64,000 nt of DNA, from positions 372,001 through 436,000 of the forward strand of contig CAKQUE010000001.1 in assembly GCA_934277435.1 (NCBI GenBank), given 5' to 3'. The first letter of the stretch is position 1, and every line of letters begins with the position of its first letter. The notes under the pieces were generated by a model. It saw only the letters and a list, made by a program, of their open reading frames with translations, did not search any database and had not been told where the DNA came from. Shown one piece after another: positions 1 through 9,247 of the stretch. The position numbers and the translations under genes are program-made. The DNA comes from an uncultured Alphaproteobacteria bacterium (GTDB taxonomy: Bacteria; Pseudomonadota; Alphaproteobacteria; RF32; CAG-239).

Positions 1-1
1 C

Positions 2-3000
2 GCTTATTATGGAACAGAAAAAAAACAACAGAATTTGGATGCTAAATTGCATAAAGCGTATTTAGCTTATGAGGTTAAATTTTGGTTGGAGGCGGGAGCA
101 AATCCAAACGCTCTTGATGAACGCGGTCGCACGAAGCTGATGAAGACTGATAATGTAGAAATAATTAATCTGTTATTGGAGGCTGGTGCCAAGGCTGATA
201 TTATAGAGGATAGGGAAAATAATGATGTATCTCATTCTATTAATCCAGAAATATATCAGTTATCACAAAATGAAACAACAGATATGGATGAAATTAGAGA
301 TTCAGATATTCCACTGAAATTAAATGACATGTTTATGGACGCTCAAGAAAAAATAAAAACAAAGTCCAATGAAAAAAGAATGGCGGAAATGGCGCAACAT
401 AAATATGCATACCTGCTGGATAATATTTCTCCAGAGAAAGCAGAAAAGCTGGAAAAATTGGTTCAAAGTATTAATGCAAGCATTTTTATTAATCGTAATG
501 AAACAGATTCTTTAGAGCAATTAAGAGGAATGTCTTTAAATGATATTGAAAGCGATGTTATTTCGGCATCCACTGAAAAAGCAGCGTTGCAGTATGTTGA
601 GGAGGGCGGAGTCGAAGGATTAAAATTGTTAGCCAAAAGACATCAAGACACTCCAGCATATGACTTATTGTTAGATAAATACTGTGATCGATACTCATAT
701 TCAAAGGTTAAATATATCATAGAGCCTTATGTGGAGAGTCGTGCTTTACAGCAAGATTTTTTATTCATTTTATCAAATCTTGACCCCAAATATATTGAAA
801 AACATGAACAAGATTTACGCAATCTCGATATACACCAGAGCAAAAAAATATTAGAAGCTGCAAAAGAGAAAAATTTTTATGCAAAAAAATTTGCAGAAGT
901 GTATGATTATTTGTGCGATAAACTTCTTATCCAATGTGAAAGTGAACAACGTAATACTACCCTAAGCGGAAGTGAATATAGAATTTATTTTGATACCCAT
1001 ATTTTGCCTGTATATAAGGAAAAATGCGAACAACTGTGGCAAAAAATGATAAATAACAAAGATGCCTATGTTTCAGATAAACCATTACAAAATCATGATG
1101 AAGGCTATGGCTCTTTATCAGAAGAAAAAATTGAACAAGCAAAAGCTGTGTTTGAGGATAAAGAAAAAACAATCAGTCCTATTCAAAGAGCGGTTATTCA
1201 AGCTATTGCTAAACGAAAAATACTCGCAGCAGTGCGCTATAACAGTTATTACACAAATGCTCCTTTTTTGAGTGAAATGTATTATTCTGGTATAACAACA
1301 TACACTCAAGCCAGACGTGTTGTTAATTTATATTGGCAACTTAACAAACGTCCTTCTAAATACCATTCCTCATATAACGATTATTCTATTGGAAGAATCG
1401 CAAGAGTTGTTCAGAAATTTAACCTTTCTGAAAAAGCTTCTTGGATGTATCCAATTTTGATTGATGCTGCAGACGAAAGGCGTTTATATTTAGCATCTAA
1501 AAGACAACCGAGCGAACAATCTCTTTTTGATGCATGCCGTGCGTGGAAAGTGTGTTCCCAAATGCCGCTTAGATTGGCGAAGAAAGTTGGACGATATAGT
1601 TTATCTGGTCGTATTGTTGCCGGCGCGGTTTTTGATAAATTAAGTAAAGAAAAAAAATTGGAAACAGCAGATTGGGCATCAAATAAAGAGTTGCAGACTG
1701 ATTTTTATGCGACTCTTTCTCGATATTTCAAAATGGACCGTAATGAGGCACTAAAACAACTGTCAAATTTTATAGGCAAAGGCAATCGTAAACGATTACT
1801 ATATAATGCACTAGAAAATCAAGGTTTCCTTAGTGAAGATTATCGATTTGAATCTCTTTTGGAAAGTTATAGAACTGATGAAAATATAGGTGATATAGTA
1901 CAATATTGTCCCACTGTGGCGCGTAAAGGACGTTTTGCCAACAAGGAGGAGTTTGAGTATGCGTTAGAGCATTTTGATAAAAAAACATTGGCAGATTCAA
2001 TGATTTTTAGAGCTCAGCAACGTGTTATGAATGTTTTGGTATCTACATCGGCACAACAAGACTATAATTTTTCAAAAGAAGAGGCTGAGGCTTTTCGTAA
2101 ACCAAATGCGCCGAAGAGTATAGCATCTTATATTGGCAATAATTACGATTGGCTGCTTCCGGCAAGTTTTAAGAGTGCGGTAATTTTTAAGGATTACTTT
2201 CCAGCCTATATTAAAACAATTCAAAATTACAATAAAAAAAATCGTGATAATGCACTTTCTATCCATGATGCTGTATATTGGCTGCCAGAGCCAATGAATA
2301 AAGAAGCAAATGAACGTTTTGCGCAATTCATTCAAAAGAATATCATCTACCAAAATTCAGAGCATAAGATGGTACATCGTCCTTTAAATGAACTTAGTAT
2401 TATTGCAAAAAATTGGAAAGCTCTGGAAAATAAATTACATAATCAAAACTGCAATACTGAAATCGCGAAGTTAAAATATAATGATGTTCTTTCTATATGC
2501 ATGAGTGTACAATATGAAGATCAGCGTAATGAGTTATTTGCAATAGAGGCAGCAAAACATGGTACACCAGAAGAAGAATATCATAATTGTGAAGATATCT
2601 ATTTAGCAGGTCTTAAAGTGCCAGAGCCGTTTAATAGTAAAAAGCTATTTAAAGAAGGTAAATATACAGGTAGATTTTTGCAGCGAGATGATCCGCGAAC
2701 AATTTTCTTTGGAGATTATACCAATTGTTGCCAACATTACGGTGGCGTAGGACACGATTGTGCTGTTTCAACGGTTAAGGAGCCGTTTTCGCAATTGTTT
2801 GTAATTGAAGACAGAGAAGGTAAAATTATTGCGGGTTCGTGGACATGGGAAAATACCGAAGGTAAATATAGAGATGTTTGTTTTGATAATATTGAAGCTT
2901 TAGGAGAACTTATGAGCCGTCCAGAAATCAATAAGATTTATGAGCAAGTGGGTGAATATCTGACTAAAGATGAAAATTGTCATAAAGTAACTATCGGTTT

Positions 3001-3799
3001 AGGTTATCAAGATGCAGATATATCGAAATATGAAGCGACAGAAGCCATACCGTTGCCTAAATTATATGGTAATGGTTATTCCGATGCGCACTCACAAGTT
3101 TTATTAGCAGAGAATCCAAATGCCAAGCCTTTAGATAAAACACAAGAAAGCCAGCGTTATATCCGCGATGTTTGCTTTTTGGATATGGAAGCAATGGACA
3201 GAGTTTCTGAAACAGTATTTCCTGATGGTGATAAGCAACTCCAAGCGCCGGATAATATGGCAGGTTTTGTGATTGAAGATAGAGAAAAAGGTGTTGTTGG
3301 TTACTGTTTATATGAGCAAAGAGGTGATAATGAATATTATATATCTGATACTGCCGTTTTAGAAGAATATCGTTTAGATAAGAATGCGTCTTCTAAGAAA
3401 TTATTTGCGGAATTGATGCGATGTGTTCGCGAAAAAGGTGGTAATTGGTATGCAGAAATGAGAGAAGAGACATCTCTTAGATATTTGAAGGCCATGGCCG
3501 CTCGTGGTATAGTGAAATATGAAATATTGAATGATAATGATGCAAGAGATGTTGGTTTGGATTGCGCTCGAAAGATGGAATATGATTCGAAGATTAAAGC
3601 AGCAAGTACTGTATATCCTGTACGTTTTGAATTTGTACGAGATGACGTGCGGCAAGCATTAAACAAACTTAAAGAGCATATAGATGCTGGTAAAGAAACA
3701 GATATACCAACAGTGTCATTGCAGCCAGTACAATCTGATTCAAAACAGCAAGGAGAAGTGGTTAGTAAGATTAAGCAAAATGTTTATGAGAATCATTAG
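2..3799 (+). CDS. Large ankyrin-repeat / GNAT-like protein, 5' end cut by the window
   Basis: The reading frame is open to the window edge; the first in-window start-like codon is a TTG at 35, but ankyrin-like sequence already lies around it, so the true start is probably upstream. Ankyrin-type helices (motif LEAGANPN, then LLLEAGAKADI) occupy about 70-220. The long middle is helical and charged. Nucleotides 1519-1870 encode a domain (CRAWKVC..MP..LAKK..) that is about half identical over 59 residues to part of the protein at 23354-24721. About 2690-2770 holds a cysteine-rich patch (TNCCQHYGG then DCA) followed by a strand pattern resembling an acetyltransferase or PcfJ-like fold, and 3260-3620 looks like a GNAT domain. 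No signal peptide is visible, but the N-terminus is missing. Function is unknown; an effector or conjugative-type accessory protein is a guess. Confidence 0.8.
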   Translation, partial: AYYGTEKKQQNLDAKLHKAYLAYEVKFWLEAGANPNALDERGRTKLMKTDNVEIINLLLEAGAKADIIEDRENNDVSHSINPEIYQLSQNETTDMDEIRDSDIPLKLNDMFMDAQEKIKTKSNEKRMAEMAQHKYAYLLDNISPEKAEKLEKLVQSINASIFINRNETDSLEQLRGMSLNDIESDVISASTEKAALQYVEEGGVEGLKLLAKRHQDTPAYDLLLDKYCDRYSYSKVKYIIEPYVESRALQQDFLFILSNLDPKYIEKHEQDLRNLDIHQSKKILEAAKEKNFYAKKFAEVYDYLCDKLLIQCESEQRNTTLSGSEYRIYFDTHILPVYKEKCEQLWQKMINNKDAYVSDKPLQNHDEGYGSLSEEKIEQAKAVFEDKEKTISPIQRAVIQAIAKRKILAAVRYNSYYTNAPFLSEMYYSGITTYTQARRVVNLYWQLNKRPSKYHSSYNDYSIGRIARVVQKFNLSEKASWMYPILIDAADERRLYLASKRQPSEQSLFDACRAWKVCSQMPLRLAKKVGRYSLSGRIVAGAVFDKLSKEKKLETADWASNKELQTDFYATLSRYFKMDRNEALKQLSNFIGKGNRKRLLYNALENQGFLSEDYRFESLLESYRTDENIGDIVQYCPTVARKGRFANKEEFEYALEHFDKKTLADSMIFRAQQRVMNVLVSTSAQQDYNFSKEEAEAFRKPNAPKSIASYIGNNYDWLLPASFKSAVIFKDYFPAYIKTIQNYNKKNRDNALSIHDAVYWLPEPMNKEANERFAQFIQKNIIYQNSEHKMVHRPLNELSIIAKNWKALENKLHNQNCNTEIAKLKYNDVLSICMSVQYEDQRNELFAIEAAKHGTPEEEYHNCEDIYLAGLKVPEPFNSKKLFKEGKYTGRFLQRDDPRTIFFGDYTNCCQHYGGVGHDCAVSTVKEPFSQLFVIEDREGKIIAGSWTWENTEGKYRDVCFDNIEALGELMSRPEINKIYEQVGEYLTKDENCHKVTIGLGYQDADISKYEATEAIPLPKLYGNGYSDAHSQVLLAENPNAKPLDKTQESQRYIRDVCFLDMEAMDRVSETVFPDGDKQLQAPDNMAGFVIEDREKGVVGYCLYEQRGDNEYYISDTAVLEEYRLDKNASSKKLFAELMRCVREKGGNWYAEMREETSLRYLKAMAARGIVKYEILNDNDARDVGLDCARKMEYDSKIKAASTVYPVRFEFVRDDVRQALNKLKEHIDAGKETDIPTVSLQPVQSDSKQQGEVVSKIKQNVYENH

Positions 3800-3964
3800 A
3801 TTTATATTTAATGCGTAGGTTTCCGTTGATTTTTAAACAGTTGTGAGATGATGGCTTTCATAGGAAGATGAAATTAATCCGATGACGAGCGTAGGTCTTT
3901 AGAAATTTTGAAAATCATTGATTGCGAATTAGAGTTTTAGCCCTCAACTTTTACTATGAACCCC

Positions 3965-4032
3965 CAACAGCCCCAAAATGCAAAAAAAACCGCCCTTTCG
4001 GACGGCTGTTTTTTGGCAGGGGCAGTAAGATT
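3965..4032. repeat. Copy 1 of duplicated tRNA-Trp tail plus terminator
   Basis: This 68-base stretch repeats the sequence at 4128-4192 almost exactly; only the lengths of an A-run (8 versus 6) and a T-run (6 versus 5) differ. Read on the minus strand it contains the last 19 or so bases of tRNA-Trp (acceptor 3' strand, CCA), then the hairpin and U-run that terminate the tRNA transcript. The tRNA 5' part is absent here, so it is a tail fragment, not a second tRNA gene. Confidence 0.9.
3982..4005 (-). terminator. Terminator hairpin in the distal tRNA-Trp tail copy
   Basis: A six-pair stem (CCGTCC/GGGCGG on the minus strand) closes a GAAA tetraloop and is followed by a U-run. It is identical to the terminator that lies directly after tRNA-Trp, and sits in the duplicated tail 160 bases further downstream. 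Confidence 0.75.
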
Positions 4033-4127
4033 GGCTCCGCCGCCACTGCACTCATTCGCTTTCGCTCACCGGCATACTGGCGTCTGCCTTTCGTTTGTGG
4101 TCGAACCACTTTCTCGTGAGTTCTCAT

Positions 4128-4192
4128 CAACAGCCCCAAAATGCAAAAAACCGCCCTTTCGGACGGCTGTTTTTGGCAGGGGCAGTAAGATT
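4128..4192. repeat. Copy 2 of duplicated tRNA-Trp tail plus terminator
   Basis: The copy joined to the real tRNA-Trp gene: its 4174-4192 part is the 3' end of the tRNA and the rest is the terminator and flank. A 95-base spacer (4033-4127) separates it from copy 1. The spacer carries a core (CACTGCACTCAT, ACCGGCATACTGGCGT, GCCTTTCGTTTGTG) that is matched in the spacer of the tRNA-Lys duplication at 59026-59092. Confidence 0.9.
4145..4166 (-). terminator. Terminator of tRNA-Trp
   Basis: The stem CCGTCC/GGGCGG with a GAAA loop and following U-run begins 8 bases after the encoded CCA of tRNA-Trp, so it should end the tRNA transcript. Confidence 0.85.
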
Positions 4193-4249
4193 CGAACTCA
4201 CGACACTCGGTTTTGGAGACCGATGCTCTACCAACTGAGCTATACCCCT
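4174..4249 (-). tRNA. tRNA-Trp (CCA anticodon)
   Basis: A 76-base cloverleaf can be folded by eye on the minus strand: acceptor AGGGGTA with TGCCCCT, a D-arm with AGCTCAGTTGGTAGAGC, anticodon stem TCGGT/ACCGA with loop CTCCAAA giving anticodon CCA, and a T-arm with GTTCGAATC. Discriminator base G and the CCA end are encoded. It is a single gene with no tRNA neighbours. The intergenic stretch 3800-3964 before the repeat holds nothing I recognise. Confidence 0.97.
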
Positions 4250-4379
4250 ACAAAATCTTTAAGTCTTATATAATATAAAAATACAGAAATCAAGTGTTTT
4301 TTTCAAAACAATTAGGGCAAAAAAATATTTAACGATTATCGAGCTGAAAATATTTTATGCACGTTGTTTGGGAGTAAGA

Positions 4380-4407
4380 TAAAAAAAATCCCACAAAAAG
4401 TGGGATT
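4380..4407 (-). terminator. Terminator of the cysS transcript
   Basis: On the minus strand AATCCCAC/GTGGGATT closes a short loop and is followed by eight Us, starting five bases after the cysS stop. Confidence 0.85.
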
Positions 4408-4412
4408 AAAAT

Positions 4413-5786
4413 TTATAGCTTTTTCCAAGTTGTGCCGGCTGGACTGTCTTCCAAAACAATTCCGCGTTCTTTCAGCTCGTTGCGAATAGCGTCGGCAGTC
4501 GCCCAATCCTTATTCTTTTTGGCTTCGGCACGTTTTGCTATCAATGCTTCTATTTCGGCATCATCAGAAGCCGCACCTTTAAACCAGCTTTCAGCATCGT
4601 TATACAATAAACCCAACATATAAGCGTTAGCCAAAAGTTCTGATTTATATTTTACGCGCTCTTCTTTGGTTTCGGCTTTATTCAAATTACCCAAAGTTTC
4701 GTGCAAGTATGACAAGGCTAGCGGTGTGTTTAAATCATCGCACAAAGCAGCTATCAACTTTTCGCTTGGTTCAGCTTTTTCGGCTGGAATATCGGCGTTT
4801 TTCAGTAAAGCGTTATAAAATTTATCCAAAATGTTTTTAGCTTGTTCCAAGCCCTCAAACGTAAAGTTAAACGGCTGATGATAATGTGTGGTTAAAAACA
4901 GCAGACGCAAGGCTTCGGCCGGATATTTAGCCAATATTTCATCAACAGTGTAAAAATTGCCTAACGATTTAGACATTTTTACGCCGTTAATCATCAGCAT
5001 ACCGGTATGTACCCAATAGTGAGCAAAATGTGTCCCTGGGTAGGCGCAGCAAGATTGCGCGCACTCATTTTCATGGTGCGGAAAGATTAAATCCGAACCG
5101 CCGCCGTGAATATCAAAATCATTGCCCAGCAATTTGGAACTCATGGCAGAGCATTCCAAATGCCACCCCGGACGACCATAACCCCACGGACTATCCCACC
5201 CAGGTTGGTCGGCATCAGATGGTTTCCACAAAATAAAGTCTGCCGGATTCTTTTTATAATCGGCAATTTCCACTCTGGCGCCGGCAACCATTTCTTTCAT
5301 TGAGCGACCGGATAAAAAGCCATAATTCGGCATAGAATCCACATCAAATAAAACCTGTTTATCGGCAATATAGGCATGACCATTTTTCAACAGCAGTTCT
5401 ACCAATTTTATCATTTCCGGAATATATTCGGTGGCGCGCGGACGATAATTCGGCGATAAAACATTTAATTTTGCCATATCGTCAATGTACCAATTATAGG
5501 TTTGTTCCGTGATTTCACGAATAGATTTGCCGGTTTCTTTGTGTTTGTTCAAAATTTTATCGTCAACATCGGTGATGTTAGAAACATAGGTAACATGTTC
5601 CTTGCCATAAACATGGCACAATAAACGATATAAAACGTCATAGACAACAGGAGTTTTGGCGTTGCCCAGATGAGCTTTGTCATAAACCGTTGGTCCGCAG
5701 ACATACATACGCACATTGTCGGCGTCTATCGGAATAAATTTATCCTTACGCTGTTTTAAGGTATTGTGCAAATATATTTCCGGCAT
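4413..5786 (-). CDS. cysS: Cysteine--tRNA ligase
   Basis: Charges tRNA-Cys with cysteine in the cytosol. The 457-residue protein has the class I signature HLGN at residues 39-42 and KMSKS at 270-274. The family's zinc ligands are visible as C30, C212 (HLECSAMS), H237 (PHHENE) and E241. Length is normal for the bacterial enzyme (about 460). The ATG is preceded by a good AGGAGG ribosome site. It follows gltX by only 12 bases on the same strand, so the two synthetases are probably co-transcribed and end at the hairpin just downstream. Confidence 0.98.
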   Translation of the reverse strand: MPEIYLHNTLKQRKDKFIPIDADNVRMYVCGPTVYDKAHLGNAKTPVVYDVLYRLLCHVYGKEHVTYVSNITDVDDKILNKHKETGKSIREITEQTYNWYIDDMAKLNVLSPNYRPRATEYIPEMIKLVELLLKNGHAYIADKQVLFDVDSMPNYGFLSGRSMKEMVAGARVEIADYKKNPADFILWKPSDADQPGWDSPWGYGRPGWHLECSAMSSKLLGNDFDIHGGGSDLIFPHHENECAQSCCAYPGTHFAHYWVHTGMLMINGVKMSKSLGNFYTVDEILAKYPAEALRLLFLTTHYHQPFNFTFEGLEQAKNILDKFYNALLKNADIPAEKAEPSEKLIAALCDDLNTPLALSYLHETLGNLNKAETKEERVKYKSELLANAYMLGLLYNDAESWFKGAASDDAEIEALIAKRAEAKKNKDWATADAIRNELKERGIVLEDSPAGTTWKKL

Positions 5787-5798
5787 TTTATCCTCCTG

Positions 5799-7121
5799 TT
5801 AAGCTTTTTGCCCCAACAAACGTTTTTTTGCTTTTTCATAACCGATTAACGGCAGCAAAGTTTTTAGTTCCGGACCGTTGTCTAACGCCGTCAGCGCTTT
5901 GCGTACCGGATGAAACAGCTCGCGTCCTTTTTTGCCGCTTTGAGCTTTAAGAATTGACATCCATTCATTGAATGTACTTTCGTTCCAAGGTTCAGCCGGC
6001 AATAATTCAGCCGCTAAATCAGTTAAGGATTTATCTTCAATAATCGGAGCAACTTCTTTGTGGCAAATATCTTCCCAAACTTTTACATCGTCTACCACAT
6101 CTAAATTAGCGCGCACATCATTCCAAAATGTTTCATCGGCGTCAATACGGTCTTTTACCAAACTATACGGCATCGAGCGAACAACTTTAGTATTGAAATG
6201 CTTTAATTCTTCTTCATCAAACTTAGGCTGTGAGCGTCCGAGCTTTGAAAAATCCAAAGATTCTGCCAGCTCATCTAACGAATAGTAAGGTTCTATAGCG
6301 TCAGATGTTCCCAGTTTTGCCAAAAATGAGCAAATTGCCATAGCTTCAACGCCTTCGGCTTTCAATTCACGTACGCCTAAGCTGCCCAAACGTTTAGAAA
6401 GTTTACCTTCGGTGCCGGTCAATAGCGGCAGGTGGGCAAAAGTCGGAACTTTACCGCCAATGGCCTCAAACATCTGAATTTGCGAGGCTGTATTGGTAGT
6501 GTGGTCTTCACCGCGTACAATGTGAGTAATACCAAAGTCGCTGTCATCAATGCAAGAAGGCAAGTGATACAAATAGCTGCCGTCTTCACGGATAATAATC
6601 GGGTCGCTGAGCTTTTCGGCCTCATAGCGGCAATGTCCGCGCACAATATCTTCCCATTCAATTACACCATCCAGCAGCTTAAAACGATAATGCGGCTTGC
6701 GTCCTTCGGCTTTGAATTTGGCCAAATCCTCGGCTGTGTAGTGCAGAGCCTGACGGTCATAAACCGGAGCCAAACCTTTTGCCATAGCGCGTTTACGCTT
6801 GATTTCAAGCTCTTCAGGAGTTTCATAGCAAGCATAAATACGGCCTTCGTCCATAAGTTTTTTGGTTACTTCATTATAGCGGTCAAAACGAGCCGATTGG
6901 CGGGCTTCTTCGCACCAATTAAAACCAAGCCAAATCAGACTCTCTCTCATTGCGTCTTCATATTCTTTTTTAGAACGCAGACGGTCTGTATCATCTATTC
7001 TCAGCATAAATTTACCGCCGAGTTTTTTGGCCAGCAGCCAGTTAAACAAAGCTGTTCTGGTGTTACCTATATGCATAAACCCTGTTGGGCTTGGAGCAAA
7101 TCTCACTTTTATTTCAGACAT
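5799..7121 (-). CDS. gltX: Glutamate--tRNA ligase
   Basis: Class I synthetase that attaches glutamate to tRNA-Glu. The 440-residue protein starts with the family pattern RFAPSPTG, has HIGN at 17-20, the pocket motif RIDDTD near 41-46, and KLSKR at 240-244. Many alphaproteobacteria carry two GltX paralogs, one of which mischarges tRNA-Gln for GatCAB; sequence alone does not tell which type this is. First gene of the pair with cysS. Confidence 0.97.
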   Translation of the reverse strand: MSEIKVRFAPSPTGFMHIGNTRTALFNWLLAKKLGGKFMLRIDDTDRLRSKKEYEDAMRESLIWLGFNWCEEARQSARFDRYNEVTKKLMDEGRIYACYETPEELEIKRKRAMAKGLAPVYDRQALHYTAEDLAKFKAEGRKPHYRFKLLDGVIEWEDIVRGHCRYEAEKLSDPIIIREDGSYLYHLPSCIDDSDFGITHIVRGEDHTTNTASQIQMFEAIGGKVPTFAHLPLLTGTEGKLSKRLGSLGVRELKAEGVEAMAICSFLAKLGTSDAIEPYYSLDELAESLDFSKLGRSQPKFDEEELKHFNTKVVRSMPYSLVKDRIDADETFWNDVRANLDVVDDVKVWEDICHKEVAPIIEDKSLTDLAAELLPAEPWNESTFNEWMSILKAQSGKKGRELFHPVRKALTALDNGPELKTLLPLIGYEKAKKRLLGQKA

Positions 7122-7196
7122 TTATTTTCCTATTTTTTTGCGCAAATTAATTAAAATCTTTGCGTATAATATAAAGGTTGTTTATTGATTTCAACC

Positions 7197-7877
7197 TTAA
7201 AATGCGGCGTTTTCTAACTTTTCTGCATTTTTTTGTTCATTATCATCGGTAATGGTTTGCAAATCATCTAAGAACCAATCGATTTCTTCGTCATTTTCAT
7301 CATAAATAATGTGGTAAAAACGGCTGCGGAAAGCTAAAAGCAAACTGCTTTCACCGATTTTTAAGTCGCGGACTTGAATGTGTCCGTTGTTTTTTACCAG
7401 TACAAACAAAACCTTGAAGGAAGCAGCATCTTTATTTTTGCTGTCTTTTTGTGGCTGTTTGAGCTGAATATCGCAAAACACGTCAACGCCACTTTTGTTT
7501 TGTAAAACTTTAGACACTTTGAAACCTATTGAGCCTTTTCCCAAGTCCAGCGGATAGCCTTTGTATAAACTGGCTATGTATTTTTTAAATAGCGGAACAT
7601 ATCTGTTTTGCTGCTCTTTAGTCATGGTTTTCCAATATTTGCCTACGGCAAAGCGGGCGGCGTTATCCAAATCAATATCCTGATATAAAATTTTATCAAG
7701 TTTTTCATATTTTTGAGCCAAGTTTTTATCAGCAAGAATATTTAAAATTTCCTCTCCCTTATGATTGGCCCAATTTTCGGCCTCGGCAGAAGATATTTTT
7801 TCGGCAGCAAATCCCCAAGCGGGCAAAAGTAGGCTGAAAAACAGTATGATAAGTTGTAAAAAATATTTTCTTTTCAT
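7197..7877 (-). CDS. MlaC-family periplasmic phospholipid-shuttle protein
   Basis: A 226-residue exported protein with a clear N-terminal signal peptide (positively charged MKRK, hydrophobic stretch, cleavage near WGFAA). The body fits the MlaC/Ttg2D family: the pattern ARFAVGKYWKTMTKEQQNRYVPLFKKY is shown here in pieces (ARFAVGKYW at about 74-82, then LFKKYIASLY). Family members carry phospholipids between the inner-membrane Mla ABC complex and the outer membrane. No mlaFED genes lie beside it, so it is a solitary copy. The C-terminus is acidic and asparagine-rich beyond the usual family end. Confidence 0.85.
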   Translation of the reverse strand: MKRKYFLQLIILFFSLLLPAWGFAAEKISSAEAENWANHKGEEILNILADKNLAQKYEKLDKILYQDIDLDNAARFAVGKYWKTMTKEQQNRYVPLFKKYIASLYKGYPLDLGKGSIGFKVSKVLQNKSGVDVFCDIQLKQPQKDSKNKDAASFKVLFVLVKNNGHIQVRDLKIGESSLLLAFRSRFYHIIYDENDEEIDWFLDDLQTITDDNEQKNAEKLENAAF

Positions 7878-7934
7878 TTTAAATCCTATAAGCTGATAAT
7901 ATATCTAGTGCAAAATAACATGAAATGGTAAAAA

Positions 7935-9023
7935 ATGAAAACTTTTTTTGTATTCGGTGCATTATTAGCCGGTTTGGGCGTTTTGACAGCAGAAGCACAG
8001 CCTATGCCGCAATTAAATGAACCGGTGTATTATCAGCAACCGGTTGTGCATCACCCTTTGGCGCCGGAAATGCAGCTGCAACGTTCTCCAATAGAACAAA
8101 TGGTTTGGAACAATAAAGTTCGTTGCGGCAGTGATATGAGTGTTAAATCTTATGCCTATAAAGAAGACGGCGTGTGGCATGGAATTGATGCTGATTTGTG
8201 CCGCGTGATAGCTCAGGCATTGTTAGGTGATAACAAAAAAATCCAAATGGTTAATGTGTCACAAAAAAATATGTCGCGCGCTTTAGATGAAAATCGCATA
8301 GACGTTATGTTAAGCGGCGGCGCTTATTCGGCTAAAACCGAAACTTCTCGCCAAGCTTTGAGTGCCGGTTTTCTTTATTATGACCATCAAATGTTGATGG
8401 TTCACAAAAATGATTCCGAAAATTTAAAAGATTATAAAGGTAAAAAAATCTGCATATCAACGGATTCTGACTATTTCAAAAACTTTGATGATTATAATTT
8501 TGCCAACGACCTCGGAATCCGATATTTGACATTTAATACCCTTAAAGAGGCAAAAGAGGCTTTTTTACTGAATCGCTGCCAAATGCTGACCGCCAGCGGA
8601 TTGGTTTTGAATGGTATTATTGAGGAAAGAATAAACTCCAATGCAAAAGTTTTGCCGCAGCAAATAGCTCTGCATCCTGTGTACGCCTATGTACAACGAG
8701 ATAATAATGAGCTGCGTTTAGCTTTAAAGTGGATTTTTAATGCGCTGTTTTTGGCGGAACAATATGATATAAATGCGCAAAATTTGAGCTTTTTTGCATC
8801 TAATGACAATCCGGAAATCCGTAATTTGTTGGGCGATGACACTCAGTTGTGGACAGATTTGAAAGCAAAACCGCAATGGGTTAGGGAAGTTATCTCGCTT
8901 TTAGGCAGCTATAAAGATATTTATGATAAAAATCTCGGTGCGGATTCTGGCTATCATCTGGATAGAAAAGAAGGTCGTTTGGTTAAAGATGGCGGAACAA
9001 TATATCCTTTGCCATTTATCTGA
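7935..9023 (+). CDS. Periplasmic amino-acid-binding protein (family 3 solute-binding protein)
   Basis: A 362-residue protein with a signal peptide ending near AEA/QP (residues 20-22). Residues about 60-320 follow the family 3 binding-protein pattern: VRCGSDMSV, then GIDADLCRVIAQALLG, then DVMLSGGAYSAKTE, and a later KGKKICIS. It looks closest to the general L-amino-acid binding proteins (AapJ type) that feed polar amino-acid ABC transporters. No permease or ATPase gene is adjacent, so it may serve a transporter encoded elsewhere or act as a sensor subunit. Divergent from the MlaC-like gene. Confidence 0.85.
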   Translation: MKTFFVFGALLAGLGVLTAEAQPMPQLNEPVYYQQPVVHHPLAPEMQLQRSPIEQMVWNNKVRCGSDMSVKSYAYKEDGVWHGIDADLCRVIAQALLGDNKKIQMVNVSQKNMSRALDENRIDVMLSGGAYSAKTETSRQALSAGFLYYDHQMLMVHKNDSENLKDYKGKKICISTDSDYFKNFDDYNFANDLGIRYLTFNTLKEAKEAFLLNRCQMLTASGLVLNGIIEERINSNAKVLPQQIALHPVYAYVQRDNNELRLALKWIFNALFLAEQYDINAQNLSFFASNDNPEIRNLLGDDTQLWTDLKAKPQWVREVISLLGSYKDIYDKNLGADSGYHLDRKEGRLVKDGGTIYPLPFI

Positions 9024-9160
9024 GATTATCAAATTTCTATATGTTCCAAGGTGTCTTGAACAGCATTTTGGAACATTTTTTTTTGTTTAAATAATATAGA
9101 TTCTTATTCTTGCAAGATTAAAAAGATTGTGCTAAACTTATAGCAGTTAAAAATATTATT

Positions 9161-9238
9161 ATGGAAACCTCTTATCGTTATTATTATTACGAAATTGAGA
9201 GCTTTTGCCATATTAATATAAAGTTTAATTTAATTTAA
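9161..9238 (+). CDS. Possible 25-residue leader ORF
   Basis: A short frame beginning ATTATTATGGAAACC and rich in tyrosine codons (RYYYYEIE) ends ten bases before the next gene. Its start context matches that of the orphan genes in this window (TTATTATG, no Shine-Dalgarno). A candidate promoter TTGCAA-17-TAAACT lies just upstream. It may be a leader peptide or chance. Confidence 0.3.
   Translation: METSYRYYYYEIESFCHINIKFNLI
9195..9222 (+). promoter_or_regulatory. Candidate promoter of the 9248 gene
   Basis: TTGAGA and TATAAA with a 16-base spacer, giving a transcript that would start about 17 bases before the ATG at 9248. By-eye assignment only. Confidence 0.45.
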
Positions 9239-9247
9239 TTCTTTATT

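Noticed and set aside
3800..3964. Intergenic stretch after the first gene examined for an RNA or gene
   Set aside because: No hairpin with U-run, no open frame with a start signal and no similarity to a known RNA that I can see.
3922..4273. Open frames across the tRNA-Trp region on both strands
   Set aside because: They run through tRNA and terminator sequence, have no ribosome site, and repeat because the DNA repeats; not proteins.
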